From positions 47,426,745-47,490,744 of the forward strand of contig CM075102.1 in the NCBI GenBank assembly GCA_037576195.1: 64,000 nucleotides of DNA. The letters run 5' to 3'. Both the position numbers and the translations under genes were made by a program. Within the stretch, counting starts at the first letter, position 1; each line of letters begins with the position of its first letter. Shown here one piece after another: positions 35,911 through 48,142 of the stretch. Origin of the DNA: Phytoseiulus persimilis (taxonomy: Eukaryota > Arthropoda > Arachnida > Mesostigmata > Phytoseiidae). Below the pieces are notes generated by a model. The model did no database searches. It saw only the letters and a program-made list of their open reading frames with translations, and was not told the DNA's origin.

Positions 35911-37734
35911 GCTTTTTTACTTTTTTCTCCTCAACTTCTCTGCTCCCCTCTGTCACATCTGGAATCTGCCTCGATGAACGTAACCATTTCCTTACATCGC
36001 TTCTGTACAAAATCAGTTGAAATTATATTACATCATCGGTGTTCGATCCTTACTTAGCAGTCTTCGTTTCCTCTATTCACAATTTCCCTTTTGCTGCCGC
36101 TGTCTGTATCCAAGTCCGCGGTGAGTCAAGCAGCCTCTGGAACTATTTTTACATGTCTTCGAAAACCCGCTTACAAAACACCACGTGAAAAATGTTTGAT
36201 TCAATTTGTTTTGGCTCGCTGGATAATTGGCTAATCGAAAGTCGGGGATGGTAGCCGTAGTTTGGATGCCACGGCTCACGGAAATTTTGAGAAACTAGCT
36301 TCGCTGGATGCGAAAAAATGATGCCGGCCTCGTTTCGTTTGTCCGCTGACTGAAATTTCTGACTGACTAGCTCCAACAAAAAGCCGCTTCTCCCCTTATG
36401 GTACATTATTCGCCGATGGCACTTGCGTTCGACTTGATATCGAAATATGGGTCTATACATTAATCGTTGTTGCTTTACGGCAGCACACCACATTCTGAAC
36501 AATGTAGATTGTAGAACAGAACCGTGTCAAAATAAATATGGAAGCAGCTTTTTCGAGTGTTGTCACGGATCGCGAATTCCTCGGGGAACCAATCGTAGTT
36601 CGGAAGCTGTCTCACTGGAGACTTTCGCTCTCTTCTTGAAGCATACTGATTGTGTCCGGATCGTTGGGGGGCGAAACTCCATTGTCACGGCTGTGAGACT
36701 TTGTTGCGTTCAGAGTGAATTTTCGGTGGATTCTTGAGACTCTCCGACAAGTTGTGATTTCGGGAAAGGGTTCGGCGGGACCACAGCGCCTCGCAGCCGC
36801 TGCGACCGAGCTTCGCTTCGAGATCTATCGAACATAGGCGGACAGTTTCGATTACTTAATTGTTCATTTTTCACACTACACAGCTGCATAGGCGATCACA
36901 GAGATCCGTCGGAGGTAGGCTAGAACCAGATCGGGTCTGATCCCAGGTCTCACCGGTACATTCCATCCATTCCAGGAATTCTATTTCATTCCGCAGAACT
37001 GATAGGGTTCACACTTTTTACTCGCTCAGATACCCAGTAATAAGCGATCGATCGATCAATTGGATGATCACACGCGTACACACAAACGCTCTCAGTTCGT
37101 CATTCTTCCAACTAACCAAACAGTCGTTCTCGCAGTCACCAATTGATCTCAAATCCCGCTATTTACAAGACAAATCGTTATATACAATCTATCAATCTCG
37201 ATGCATCTCGATGCTTTCAAGCAGTCGGAATGCCGACTTGCTCGTCTGCGCGCTCTCTTCTTGTCGTTGAAAAATAATACAGACACAGCGCACTCCTGAC
37301 TATCCTATACACAACATTTGTTCCGTCCACTTGTGAATGGATGCATCGATCAATCGTTCTCCTCCTTCTCGAAAATCACTCTGGTTTTCATCAATCGTCA
37401 ATTCAAAAACGGCATACGGGTCAACAACTTCGGGCACACTCCCATTCGCAAAGTGCTCCTATCAACCAAATCATCATCGTCATCATCGTTGTATCATTGA
37501 TTCATCACATATTCTGAGTCTGAGACGTTGCGGTTCAAGATGGCCGAGTAATGGGTGGGGATCGGGGTTTTGACTTCGGGGGTGTCCAGGTCACCGATCG
37601 AGCTCTGGATTCCCAACGGAAAATTGCAGTGGGTGCGGAACCAACTAAAAATCGGCCGCTGTCAGATCAAGGAACGGCGTAACGGGCAGCAACAGCGGTG
37701 GTGGCGGCGGCGGCAGTTGGTGCGCCGTCGGTGG
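35911..37734 (-). other. Probable Toll 3' untranslated region
   Basis: AT content rises over this stretch and frames are short. No gene is supported. A plus-strand AATAAA at about 36531 is the only other processing signal noticed. Confidence 0.35.
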
Positions 37735-40700
37735 TCAAATATGAACGGCCACCGAAGTAACGTCGCTTCGCATGACTTTCCGATGGCGAGCATCGGGAAG
37801 TGAATAGCGGAGCTTGTCCCAGAAACGTTTCTCGCCCCAGTGGAGGAAAGTGCTGTGCTTGAGCCACATCCGAATGTCCGGATCGAGTTCGCGATACGAA
37901 ACCCTCCCGAGGAAAATCACCACTAGTTTGTGGTTGCTGTTGTTGAGCACCTCGTGATGAGCGGACTTGAACTCGTAGCGACACCACTCACTCTTGAGAA
38001 AGTGCTCCGAAAGAACCACTATTGTCCTTCGGGAACTTTCTACCGCCTCTTGGATGGCTTCGCTGAGGTAGCCTCCAACCATTGGAAGATCCCGGTAGTG
38101 CAAACACAACCGGAACGGCGGATTGCCACACTCCAACTCCGGAGCGAGTATTTGCGCTACGAACGCCTCGTCCTTCTTGCTGTAGGAAACGAAAGCGTCG
38201 AAGAGTTTCTCTTCTTCGACCGGTGCTCTCTGGAACATCCGGATGCCGTACCGACTGAAGAACCAAACACTCATCTGACGCCTGTACGCGACCACCGTCA
38301 GGACGACGACCAGAAGAAGCAGGAACACAGCGCCGAGAACAACAACCAGAGGCAGAAAGTCCTCCATGTTTCGGAATTGTCGTACCAACGTTGCTTCGGA
38401 TGGATTGTGGCACTCCGTGACGTTCAACTCCCACAATGGCAGTGTGGTGGTTTCGTTGTAGACGCAGGAGAGCTGAAAGATGTCACGGACCGTGTCGCCA
38501 CGCTCGTGGAGAAACACGGTGAGATCCTGAGTGAAATAGCAATCGCACGTCCACAGATTTTTGGAAAGGCGCAGATCGCTCAGGCGAACGTTGTGCTGGA
38601 GGGTGGTCATCGAGATCTCGACGAGATAGTTATGATCGAGGTGTAGGAGCTCTAGACTCTTCAAGTGACTGAACGTGACGTTGTTGATGTAGTTCAGGTT
38701 GTTGTTGCTCAAGTACAGCTCCCGCAAATTGTTGAGGCCATCGAACTCGTGGCCCCGGAGCGCCGTGATCCGGTTGTTGTCGAGTCTCAGCACGCGAAGA
38801 TCTCGAAGTCCGCCGAAAGTTCGATTCTGGATGGTGGCCACGCGTGAATTATTCAGGTAGAGCACCCGCATACTCTTGCGGCCGATAAACGAGTGCGGTG
38901 TCAACGCTGGAATTTCGTTGCCGTCGAGAAACACCTCGCTAACATCCATCGGAAGCTGTTTCGGTATATCCACATGACTGCCGGGTCGGGCACTGCAGTC
39001 CACAATATTCGTCTCCCACGACTGGTCGTAGTAGCACGTGCAGTTGTCCGGGCACACCATCTCACAATCGCACGCATCAAAGTCGCAACAGTGGCACAGA
39101 GAGAAACAGTGGCTCTTGTACTCGCACAAAAACTGAGACGGTTTCACCTTAACCAGCGGGAGAATCTGAACGTTCTTCGAGAAGCTCAGCTTACAATCGA
39201 CGCTATGGAGATCGGTGACGCGCGGATATTGCCGGGAGTCGTCGCTGCTCGCCGCTGGATTCTGCAGTTTTTGCAGCCATTCCATGTGGCAATCGCACAG
39301 ATACGGGTTGCCGGCGATGGCGAATTCGGGCAGCGGTCGACGGTTCGACACTTCGCTGAGCCGGAAAGTCGTCATTTCGATCACTTCGAGCTGATTGTTA
39401 GTGAGATCGACCCGGGTCAAGTTCTGCTTGCCCAGAAACGTGAACGGCTGGATTCGTCGCAGGTTGTTGTTCTTCAGGAAAACGATCTCGATACCGTTGG
39501 GCAGCGACGACGAATCGAGGTCGGTGAGCTTGTTGAACGACGCGTCCAGCGTCCGGAGCTTGAGGCTCTGCTCGAGCTCGAAGTAGTTGCCGAGCGCCTC
39601 GATCTGGTTGTCGTGGATGTCGAGCCACTGGAGACCGACCGGAATGAGCGCGTAATCGAACCAGCGCACCCGGTTGACGGAGATGTTGAGCATGATTAGA
39701 TCATGCAAGTTACTGAACAGGCCGTTGACGTCGTCGATCTGGTTCGAGTCGAGACGCAGGTAGTGAAGATCGGGCACGTCGTCGAAGGTTCCTTGTTCGA
39801 TGGCCTGGATTCCGTTACGAGCCAAGTTGAGAATCCGCACCGACGGGAGGTCGTTGAACGCGCCCTGGCTGATGTTCCCAATCTTATTGCCCATCAGGTT
39901 CAAAGCGTACAGTTGGCCAAGCCCCTGATAGGAGGCGTTCGATACGTCCTGGACCTCGTTGTCTGATAGGTCGAGCGAGCGCAGCATATTGAGCGATGAC
40001 ACCACGCGAGGCACGCTCGTCAGCTTGTTTCCGGCCAGGTTTAGTTCCTGGAGCGTCGAAATGTTCCTAAAAGCATCGATGTGAATGGCTTCAAGACGAT
40101 TGTTCTCGAGCTGAAGCGTCATCACCGAGTGGAGACCCACCATCATGTGAGGACCGATACTTTTTAGCCGGTTGTTGCTGATAACGAGGAACTGGAGCTT
40201 GCTGAGGCTGGCGAAGGTGTTGTCAGCGATGAACTCGATCAGGTTGTCCTGCAGCTGGAGGGTTTGCAGATTGACGAGAGCGCGGAACGCGTTCGGATCG
40301 AGACGGGTGAGACGGTTATGAGACAGATCGAGCACCGAGAGCCTGGTGAGATCGGAGAGGGTGTCGGGTCCGAGCCATCCCGCTGAGAGCTGATTGTGCG
40401 CCAGGTCGAGCATCGTCAATTCGCTAAGTCCACTGAACAAGCCGGGCGGCAATGCACTTAGGGAATTGTTGCGCAAATAGAGCTCCGAAAGTTTTGTATT
40501 CGATTGGAAAAACTTGGGAGGGAGCGCCACGAGCATGTTGTGCGCCATGTCCAACCTCTCCAGCTGAGTTAGGCCGGCGAGGGCACCAGGCTCGGCCCGG
40601 GCGATCTGATTGTGGTCGAGACGCAACGTTTCGAGATTTCTCAGAGAGGCGAAGCCCCGTTCGGACAGTACCTTGAGCTTGTTGTGAGCCACCTCGAGCT

Positions 40701-41310
40701 CACGAATGTTCGGACTGCACCGTGACTCCGACGAAAAACCCGTATTCACCACGTCGGCGAATCTGTTCCTTGTCAGATTCACGAAGCGCAGCGCGTTTAA
40801 TCCACAGAAAAGCGCGTGCGGTAGCGATTCCATGTTGTTTTCACTGACGTCTAGTGTCTCGATGTTCTCGAGAGGTACGAAGCTGGACGGGGCTACCCGT
40901 AACGAGAGGCGACCCCATTCGGTGTTGTACGTTCGAACGCTCAGATGCTTCAGGTCGCTCAGTCCCGTGAACGCTTTCGGCGGTAGTTTATCCAGCTTGC
41001 AGCGTTCTATGCTCAGCGTGTTGAGACCCCGTAAGTGCTCGAACGAGCTGTTGGCGATCTCGCTCTGGAAACGCTGCTCCTCACAGAGGAGGCTCAGCCG
41101 CATCGTGTGGCCGGGCACCAACAACGAAAAATTCGTGGGGTTCGGTCCACTTAGCAGCGTATTCACTGTGCACGTCATCGATACACCGGGTGTGTCTGAC
41201 ATCGGCTCCCATGTACAGTCCTCCGGACGCACCAGTCGAGCACTGGAGCCGAGAGGAAGGGCTACGCAGACGCCCAACACACAGCCGACGGTCAACAATT
41301 TTGAGGCCAT
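37735..41310 (-). CDS. Toll-like receptor, Toll-6/Toll-7/Tollo class
   Basis: This intronless gene encodes 1191 residues: a cell-surface receptor signalling through a cytosolic TIR domain, in immunity or developmental cell interactions. The order is: signal peptide (about 1-24); a long block of 24-residue leucine-rich repeats (about 70-660); LRR C-cap (CDCHMEWLQ, about 667); cysteine cluster and second N-cap (CHCCDFDACDCEMVC, CPDNCTCYYDQSW, about 740-760); a second, short LRR block (775-905); second C-cap (CDCYFTQDL, about 918); one helix (LPLVVVLGAVFLLLLVVV, about 983-1006); and TIR (about 1034-1170) with FDAFVSYSKKDEAF, HYRDLPMVGGYL and FWDKLRYSLPD. The CHCC...CTCY cluster and intronless state mark the long Toll-6/7/Tollo class rather than Toll-1 or Toll-9. 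The ATG sits in a strong context (AAAATGGC) and a signal peptide follows. The tail after TIR is only about 20 residues, shorter than in the Drosophila long Tolls. Which paralogue it is cannot be settled here. Confidence 0.96.
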   Translation of the reverse strand: MASKLLTVGCVLGVCVALPLGSSARLVRPEDCTWEPMSDTPGVSMTCTVNTLLSGPNPTNFSLLVPGHTMRLSLLCEEQRFQSEIANSSFEHLRGLNTLSIERCKLDKLPPKAFTGLSDLKHLSVRTYNTEWGRLSLRVAPSSFVPLENIETLDVSENNMESLPHALFCGLNALRFVNLTRNRFADVVNTGFSSESRCSPNIRELEVAHNKLKVLSERGFASLRNLETLRLDHNQIARAEPGALAGLTQLERLDMAHNMLVALPPKFFQSNTKLSELYLRNNSLSALPPGLFSGLSELTMLDLAHNQLSAGWLGPDTLSDLTRLSVLDLSHNRLTRLDPNAFRALVNLQTLQLQDNLIEFIADNTFASLSKLQFLVISNNRLKSIGPHMMVGLHSVMTLQLENNRLEAIHIDAFRNISTLQELNLAGNKLTSVPRVVSSLNMLRSLDLSDNEVQDVSNASYQGLGQLYALNLMGNKIGNISQGAFNDLPSVRILNLARNGIQAIEQGTFDDVPDLHYLRLDSNQIDDVNGLFSNLHDLIMLNISVNRVRWFDYALIPVGLQWLDIHDNQIEALGNYFELEQSLKLRTLDASFNKLTDLDSSSLPNGIEIVFLKNNNLRRIQPFTFLGKQNLTRVDLTNNQLEVIEMTTFRLSEVSNRRPLPEFAIAGNPYLCDCHMEWLQKLQNPAASSDDSRQYPRVTDLHSVDCKLSFSKNVQILPLVKVKPSQFLCEYKSHCFSLCHCCDFDACDCEMVCPDNCTCYYDQSWETNIVDCSARPGSHVDIPKQLPMDVSEVFLDGNEIPALTPHSFIGRKSMRVLYLNNSRVATIQNRTFGGLRDLRVLRLDNNRITALRGHEFDGLNNLRELYLSNNNLNYINNVTFSHLKSLELLHLDHNYLVEISMTTLQHNVRLSDLRLSKNLWTCDCYFTQDLTVFLHERGDTVRDIFQLSCVYNETTTLPLWELNVTECHNPSEATLVRQFRNMEDFLPLVVVLGAVFLLLLVVVLTVVAYRRQMSVWFFSRYGIRMFQRAPVEEEKLFDAFVSYSKKDEAFVAQILAPELECGNPPFRLCLHYRDLPMVGGYLSEAIQEAVESSRRTIVVLSEHFLKSEWCRYEFKSAHHEVLNNSNHKLVVIFLGRVSYRELDPDIRMWLKHSTFLHWGEKRFWDKLRYSLPDARHRKVMRSDVTSVAVHI

Positions 41311-42152
41311 TTTCCTCGGGCCGACGACGTGCGTTCTTCGATCGGCCAGCCTTTAGTTGGTTGGTTGGGTGACCGGCTGGCTGGCTGGCTCGCTAGCTAG
41401 CAGCTATTGATTCTCACTCACAAGTTCATTTTAGTTAACACTCGCACTCAAATCCACACGAACAATCGTCGCTCCGATTGTTGATCGCTTGCTTCCAGAA
41501 AGGCTGGCACACAGACAGACAGAAAGACTGACTGGCCGGGTCGGCCAGGCAGGCAGGCAGTCTCCGTCGTAATCCGATGGATGGCACAAAGAGTTCAGCG
41601 AACGAGTTGTTGTAGTATCCGTAGTTCGCGATATGTGGGCGGTTTTCCGTTCAACTTCTCTTTCTCAGCAGCTGCTGCACTCGCTGCTGCTGCTGCTTCG
41701 CTGGTTGTTGTTGCGGCTGCGTTTGCTGCGGCTCGACAACAATTTGAACACCACATGACATTTTGTTTCGTCGACACGGTCGTAATTAATCCACTCTGAA
41801 GCACTCACTGACGATCGCGGACGAACGGCGAACAATCGACCAGGTGACTGGCTTGGTAGGTACGTCGACGTCGGACGAAATTGGATTGTACAATTGATTG
41901 ATGTTTTGTTTGAAGCGTCTAGTAGAAAAAAATTCACGCGGCATCAGCCCACGAAACTTGGACGAAAAATGATGGTAAAACCAGTCGTAGCTGGCAGCAA
42001 AGCCTCGAACCCTCTCCCGTTTCGGGAGAGAGACCTCCTTTTGGAGAGGGAGAACAACCAAAATGAGAGAGGGCGTAGCCAAGCGGAGCCAGCATTGGAT
42101 TTGGGCCTCTGTCGACCCTTCGTCCTCACCCTTACCCGTTTGCTCGCCCGAA

Positions 42153-42190
42153 CGACCGACCGACCGACCGTTCGTTCGTTCGTTCGCTCG
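42153..42190. repeat. GACC/GTTC tetranucleotide tract
   Basis: About four GACC units run directly into about four GTTC units and then GCTC. Confidence 0.8.
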
Positions 42191-43755
42191 CCCATCTCCC
42201 GCTCTGCCTGCCTGCCTGCCTGGCGCGCTGGCTACCTACAACGCTACCTCCTCCAGAGGTAGCTTCTACGTTGTCCGACGGCTGCCACTCCTACAGGCAG
42301 TCCGCTTGCCAAGATTCGCAGTTCTCGCTCGCTGGCTGGCTCAGTTGGCCGACTCATTATCATCGGCTTACGCAGAGACCCATCAGCATTACAATCGAGC
42401 ATAAATTTTTCGCCCCTTTCAATCGGAATCTTATCGAGACCAGATCGGAACTCCAGCAATAATTCAAGGATTGACATCCCTTTCAACGTCTGATTCCCAT
42501 GAGCGAGTGGACTCTGTTCGCTCGAACCGCTGTCAGCGAGAGAAACGATTTCAACGAAAGGATCGCAAACGCGTCAGAGGGCGGGCAGGCGAACGCTTGG
42601 GCGCACTGTCTGCGAAAACGATTCCCTGAAACACGTTTGCTCGGAGTACCCACACCGGTTATCTTCGAACTTGACGTTACATATCTGTACCGAGAGTCGA
42701 GGTCTTAAATCGCTTCGACGAAACTCTCCATTCGCTGTGTTTGTCGTTGTCGATATTTCGAGTTTCTCAGAGGATTTCGAGCGAACGCTTAGTCAACCAG
42801 TCAATCGATTGATCGTCGAATCACTAGGCAGACAGTTGACCGACGAGCCTATCTAGCCTTCAGAACAGAAGGAAGAAAAAGCACAGAACGTGTTTGAGAG
42901 CCAGCCAGAGTGAGCCGATCTCAAAGAAGCGATAGGACGCTCGACCCTCGAAACGACGACTTCTCCTTTTATTCGGTTCTTCCTTCTTCGCTCGCTCGCT
43001 CGTTCGATCGCGACAGCAACGGTTAAGACCGTCATGGTGTTGCTTGTGGTGGCGGAGCTTCTGCTGCGCGAATCTTGTCTCAAGATCTTCACCCAAATCA
43101 TCATCAACGCAGAGTCGAGGTGATGGACGTTGACCGGCGTCGATTGTTGACTGGAAAGATGGGTCTCGTCATCACTTTAGGTGGCAGCTCCTTCGCTCTT
43201 CGCTCGTTTCGGTCGGCGAGTCACTCCTTTGGACTGTCCGTCCGTCCGTGCATCTCGCAGTCGGTCGGTTTGACTACTTTTGGCTCTTTGGTCTGCCAAC
43301 GGAGACGATGACAACGCCCAGAAGCTTTCTCACATTTTTGACGCGAGGCAATCGTCAGAAATGAAGAATCCATACAGGAAGAGTTGACAAGCGAAACACC
43401 AACAAAGGATTGATTACGTTCAATGGGGAGAGACGGGAGAAAAAATGACGGTCAGAGATAGTTCTGATTAACTTGAAGCCGCCGTTCCAGCGCGCGCGAT
43501 TCTCTCGCCGATTCCTTCACCCCGATACGCTGTCTGCTCGATGCTGAAGGAGAAAAAGGATACGTCTGGCAGTGCCATCAGCACCAGCAAGTCGTTCAGA
43601 TAGGATGAAGGCGATACAGCAGGCCGATCGAGCGGACGAGCGGCGAGTAGACGGACGCAGACAAGCAACAGAAAAACAGTTTCGTCTACCTAGCTCCTTC
43701 ACCTGAGCTCTCCGTTTCATCATTTCAGCTAAGAAGAGGAGGAGGCGCCGCTGCC

Positions 43756-43797
43756 GCCACCACCACCACCACCACCGCTGCTGCTGCTGCTGTTGTT
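43756..43797. repeat. CCA then CTG triplet microsatellite
   Basis: About seven CCA triplets are followed at once by about five CTG triplets and TTG. Antisense it would be a CAG/TGG array. Confidence 0.85.
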
Positions 43798-45441
43798 AGT
43801 AAAAGGAAGAGCCAAGCGCGCCGCACCAATCATCACCCAACGAAAAAAAAAGAAAAGAAGAACATCGTGAAGAAGAGGAGACAGAGGCCCTGAAGAAAGA
43901 GGGGATGGTGATGGTGGTGTTGGTGAAGAAAATGATGATGATGATCAGGACGGCGACGAGCATGATGATGACGAAGTTGATGGCCGAGCTTCACGCCGCA
44001 CATTCTCGAAAAGAGCGGACACTTGCCATCGTTGGTTCTCCCACCCCCAGAATATTTGGCGGCTAGTTAATCTTAGCTAGGGGTGCCGTGAGATGATGCT
44101 CGTTCCGCGCCATTTCCAATAAAGTCTCACCAGGGGGTAATGAGGAAGCTCTATTTCAGTTCATGTCTACGAACAGCTAACGCGGCTCTCGGAACGTTCT
44201 ACTCGTTTCCCCGGAGCAGACTTCCGGAATTTCTGGCCTTTTTCAAGAGGGAATCGCTGTAAATTGCTGAATTGATCCTATATGTCAGATTTAGATCGAC
44301 CTAATCTCTCGCCGAGGTCTCGCGGAAGGGCGCTCGGAATCGTGAGATGGTCGCTGGACTCCGAATAGGTGAAGCCTGATCGACGTGATGCGCGGAAGCC
44401 GTCGTCGGAACGCACCTTGCTTCCAGCGGAAAGCGACCATGGATGTCTTGAACTGCCGTTGGTGCTTCCTTCTCTAATAAGACACGAGCCCAGAACAGCG
44501 AACGATCTCGAGCAGACCCCGAACCGAGAACAAAAAAAAAGACTCGACAAATAACGGTCGGCAACAACTTTCATGAGCAAAGCCCACTTCTGAGTTCGCT
44601 GAAGACGTCTCTCAGAATTGGAGGGCCTAGCGCTCATTCATTCCAATTACACAGACCCACTCGGATCTGAGAGTGATGCCGCACTGAAATAGCAAGAACT
44701 CGTTATCCTCCCATAAACCTCAGAATGCGCTTAGCGCTCAAAGCTAAACCACCACAGAACCAGAAACGCCCACTCATGAAGAGTGCAGCGTAGCCCGCTG
44801 AGGAATCGACGCACGAACTCGCTGGCTGACTTTTCAGCGAGCGGGCAGGCGTTTCGACCGACCGACCGACAGGCTAGTTAGCCAGCTAACAAAACGAGCG
44901 GGCTTTCACGGAAACTCGAAACCATATCAAAGAGAAGTGAACCGCTTGCAATAAGTCGGGACTCGAATCCCATATGCACCACGTTCCCATGCGAACGGCA
45001 CAGAGCTCCCCAGCCTAATTTTCGGAAAACTTTATGACGAATAGTCCCCGATCCTTCGGCCGCCCGCATCAGCTGCTCTAATTGGAAACGTTCGGCTCCT
45101 GTGCCGAGAGCATGGAAGCTTGAGAGCTTTAATCTTGGACATCTGTGTGCGGTTCCCGAGCGTAGCCGGATTCGAAAATCCGACTAGTTCATCTCCGAAA
45201 CCGTCCGCCCCGGCGGTTCGGATCGAGCGAGCGGAGGATCACCGAGCAGCGCCTCCCGCAAGCTCGACGGTGCTGCTGAAAAACTAATGCGAGCCCCGGA
45301 ACTAGCGATAGTCTCTCTGACCATTGAATGTATGGGTTGCGGAACGTGAACAGTCCCGTCGAAGAGTCGAGAGCAGCCGCGAAGAGTGAGCTCACGACAG
45401 GCAGTCAGGGCGGGAGAATTCAACGAAGTGTCGTGAACACA

Positions 45442-45772
45442 TCAAATATTTGCAACTGATAGCCCCCGCCCGTGTTTCGTTTGTGCAACTGGGAAACAGT
45501 TTGACGGCGGACTGAGCCTCCACGACTCAATGGGCTGCGACTTGGCCGTCATAGGTAACATCGCCGATGGGCGAGCTGTGTGAACGCAATCAGTGGGAAC
45601 GTAATCTTCCGGGCTCGAGCTCTCCTCAGAAACTGAAGGCTGGCTCTGCCCTGTCGACAAGAGCGCAGCTCGGAGGCGTGCAGCAACGGTGACATTTTCT
45701 CTATGCATCTGCTGCCGACGGAGCTTTTCGACCGGTGCAGCCAAACAGCGCCCATGAGCACGATAGCCACTC
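45442..45772 (-). CDS. Terminal exon, unnamed cytosolic tail
   Basis: After acceptor TTCCAATAG a phase-2 frame runs about 109 residues to TGA. It has blocks APVEKLRRQQMHRENVTV and SSPEDYVPTDCVHTARPS and ends LSVANI, like the tail of a signalling protein. A neighbouring minus frame in the same region starts with a short hydrophobic run. Another minus frame (45423-45184) just downstream also looks coding; the two may be alternative ends of one gene. Confidence 0.38.
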
Positions 45773-46765
45773 CTATTGGAATCTTTCCGAAGTGTGTATA
45801 GAATCAGCCGTTCCGCTCTGCCTCATCGCCGAGCAGAACAACGAGAGTGGCGGCCGTCATGGCGATTTGCCACAGGGCCGTGTATCAAATAAACTCATGA
45901 TCAACCGTCGGGCAGCAGATGAATCTGTCGTCTCGAATGGGACGACACGAAAATCACGTGTACGAAGCGGGAGACCGTTATTGTAGTTCGTTGGGCTGCA
46001 TTTCGAAGAGACGGTCTCCGACCCGCCCGCCTGACCGCCGATCGTGAGCGTCCCTCCCTCGATAACAAGGAGACAGCTTCGGATGCATTCAACAGCCCCC
46101 CAACAGGACTGACGGGTGCAGCGTCGAACTAGAGCCAGTGCACTGATCGCGGGAGCTCCAGATCACATTCTCACGAAGCGTCCCTGCGGCGGGAACGATC
46201 GACCATCGCCGGACCGCCGAGCCGAGTGTTCAAGAGGATGACAACGACCCTGTCGTCGTCGTCGTCCTTCTCGATTGCGTCGTGGCTTCCACAACGAGAA
46301 TCGAGGAAAGTACCGTGTATCGGGAAGAAGAATTTTTTTCCTAATGGCACTATAATTATGCCTTGAACAGCAGAACTGTCGATTCAAAATCAATCGAACT
46401 TCCATGCGAACGAGCCACCGACCGATGACGACATCCAGAGGAAAATGACAAGCGATTACCGGATCTTTAGAAATGGTCGAGTCAGGAGCGGAGCCCGGTA
46501 CTCGTGAAAAAAACGGGGTTGCGATTCTCCGAGTCGAATGGTCCAGCGCGCTACGTGGCGTACAGCGGAACGCTCTGGTCAGATCTTGTTAAGTGGGGTG
46601 CTTTGAGTAAGTTGATTGGATTCCAGCAACTTGATCCACCTGAAGAAGCAAGCGAATCCGTTCGGTCATTCCCCGCTAACCATTTCCGCTTAAAACACAA
46701 TCGGAATAGAATAATTGTTGTTCGATTGTTCGTTTCTGTTTAACGACAAAGGTTCCCTTCTGCGC

Positions 46766-46790
46766 CCGGACGGACGGACGGACGGACGGA
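46766..46790. repeat. CGGA tetranucleotide tract
   Basis: About six CGGA units in a row. Confidence 0.85.
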
Positions 46791-48142
46791 GCGACCGAAC
46801 GGTACTCAAACTACACGCGTTTCGGAGCGCCCGAATCGCTGAGGACTCCAATTGAAAAAAAAAAAAACGAGCTCTCTGAATAATTGTGTTATTCGGAAAA
46901 TTGTTTTGCGTGAACCACGATGGATCCACGAACGCTTTCTCGATAGCGGAATCGCTCCCCGGGACGCTCGAAGTCTTGGTCCCGGACGAGCGGAAGGCAC
47001 GTTGGGCCGGCTTGTCGTAGAATTACCGTTGTCGCGCGAACTCGATGCGACTGAAGCCGGTGCCTAATCCGGTCGCTGATTCGAACGGCTCGATATTGAA
47101 TCCGGGCACCCGGGAAGCGGGACGGGAAACTCTATCCTGCGAGGTCTAGGAAGCTTCTTGACGGCGACGACAGCAACAGCAAAAAGGGCAGCCGACGCTG
47201 CGAGGACGGCAACAACAACTAAGAAGTTTAATCAGAAGACTTTCTTTGAACTTTATCTGCTCGTTAGGGGAACGCACGCAGCTGTGTCGGTTGTCGAGAA
47301 CGCAGAGAAGGAAGGCCGGTCGAGGCCGCCCCACACTAGTTTCCCGATCGGTTGGAAACGAGTCGCGTAATCTCGGCCGTGTCGTTGCTCGGCATGCTTG
47401 CAAATCCCTCTCGGCTCCTTCTATTTCGTCGCTGGTCTGTTTTCTCGGTTTCGCTTTGTCCTAATCAATCTATTTGTGTTTCCCGAGACTGGCCGAAAGA
47501 AGATGACGTAAGACAAGCGAGCCCCGATGGGAGAGCTCCTGCGTCGGGCAACGCGTCGATGCATCCCGCCATCAATCTGACCGAGCGAGCGTCGGTCCTT
47601 GCGTTTATTCGGCGGTCCGCCGACGCTAAGACGGGTTTCCGTTCGGATGATTGGGTATTCTTGAAGATCTCACTCGGAAGAACCGTTTTCGGACTCGTCA
47701 ACACTTCACGCCTCGTCGAATCATTGTCCTCCTCGTGCGATTACGATGCCTTTCCTGCAACCGCTGCCGTGGTCACTTTCCGCTCGCATTGTGCGCGGTC
47801 GCTTCCTCTCTTCTGAGTTTGTCAAGCGAGAGTTTTTCCCGCGCTCTCGCTGACCGTGCTCTACGTGGACGTATTCTCCTCAAACAGAAGCTCAATTTCG
47901 GAATCGTGGCCGCCGCCGACGGTGTGGTGCTCGCCTTGGAGCTCGTATAGCCCGCCGAGACCACCGCGTCGAAACATTTTGTGGCGATTTCGTCGTCGGA
48001 GGTCTCTTGCTGCGTTGGCGGCGGTGACGACGATGTCGGGGACCCCTTTGTGAATGTGTCTTTATGGGTCTCGTCGGTCTCAAAGTTGAACTCTGTGCTC
48101 GAGTGACCAATAGTTCAAGTTGCACTCCGGGTCTGTGCACGA

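Larger units (their letters stand above)
41311..45440. other. Toll upstream flank, repeat-rich
   Basis: Holds CTGG/GCTG repeats next to the start (41370-41400), GCTGCT triplets (41668-41710), GACC/GTTC tetranucleotides (42153-42190), CCA/CTG triplets (43756-43797) and GAT triplets (about 43930-43975). It probably contains the Toll promoter and 5' UTR, but I see no clear TATA box. A minus-strand region at 44285-44637 has frames around a GCAAG/GTGCGT donor that may be small exons. Confidence 0.45.

Noticed and set aside
38893-39699. 268-codon plus-strand open frame
   Set aside because: Lies entirely antisense inside the Toll coding region; its openness follows from the leucine-rich codon pattern of the real gene.
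41595-41804. Alanine-rich minus-strand frame
   Set aside because: Produced by a GCT/GTT triplet microsatellite next to the Toll start; no other coding signal.
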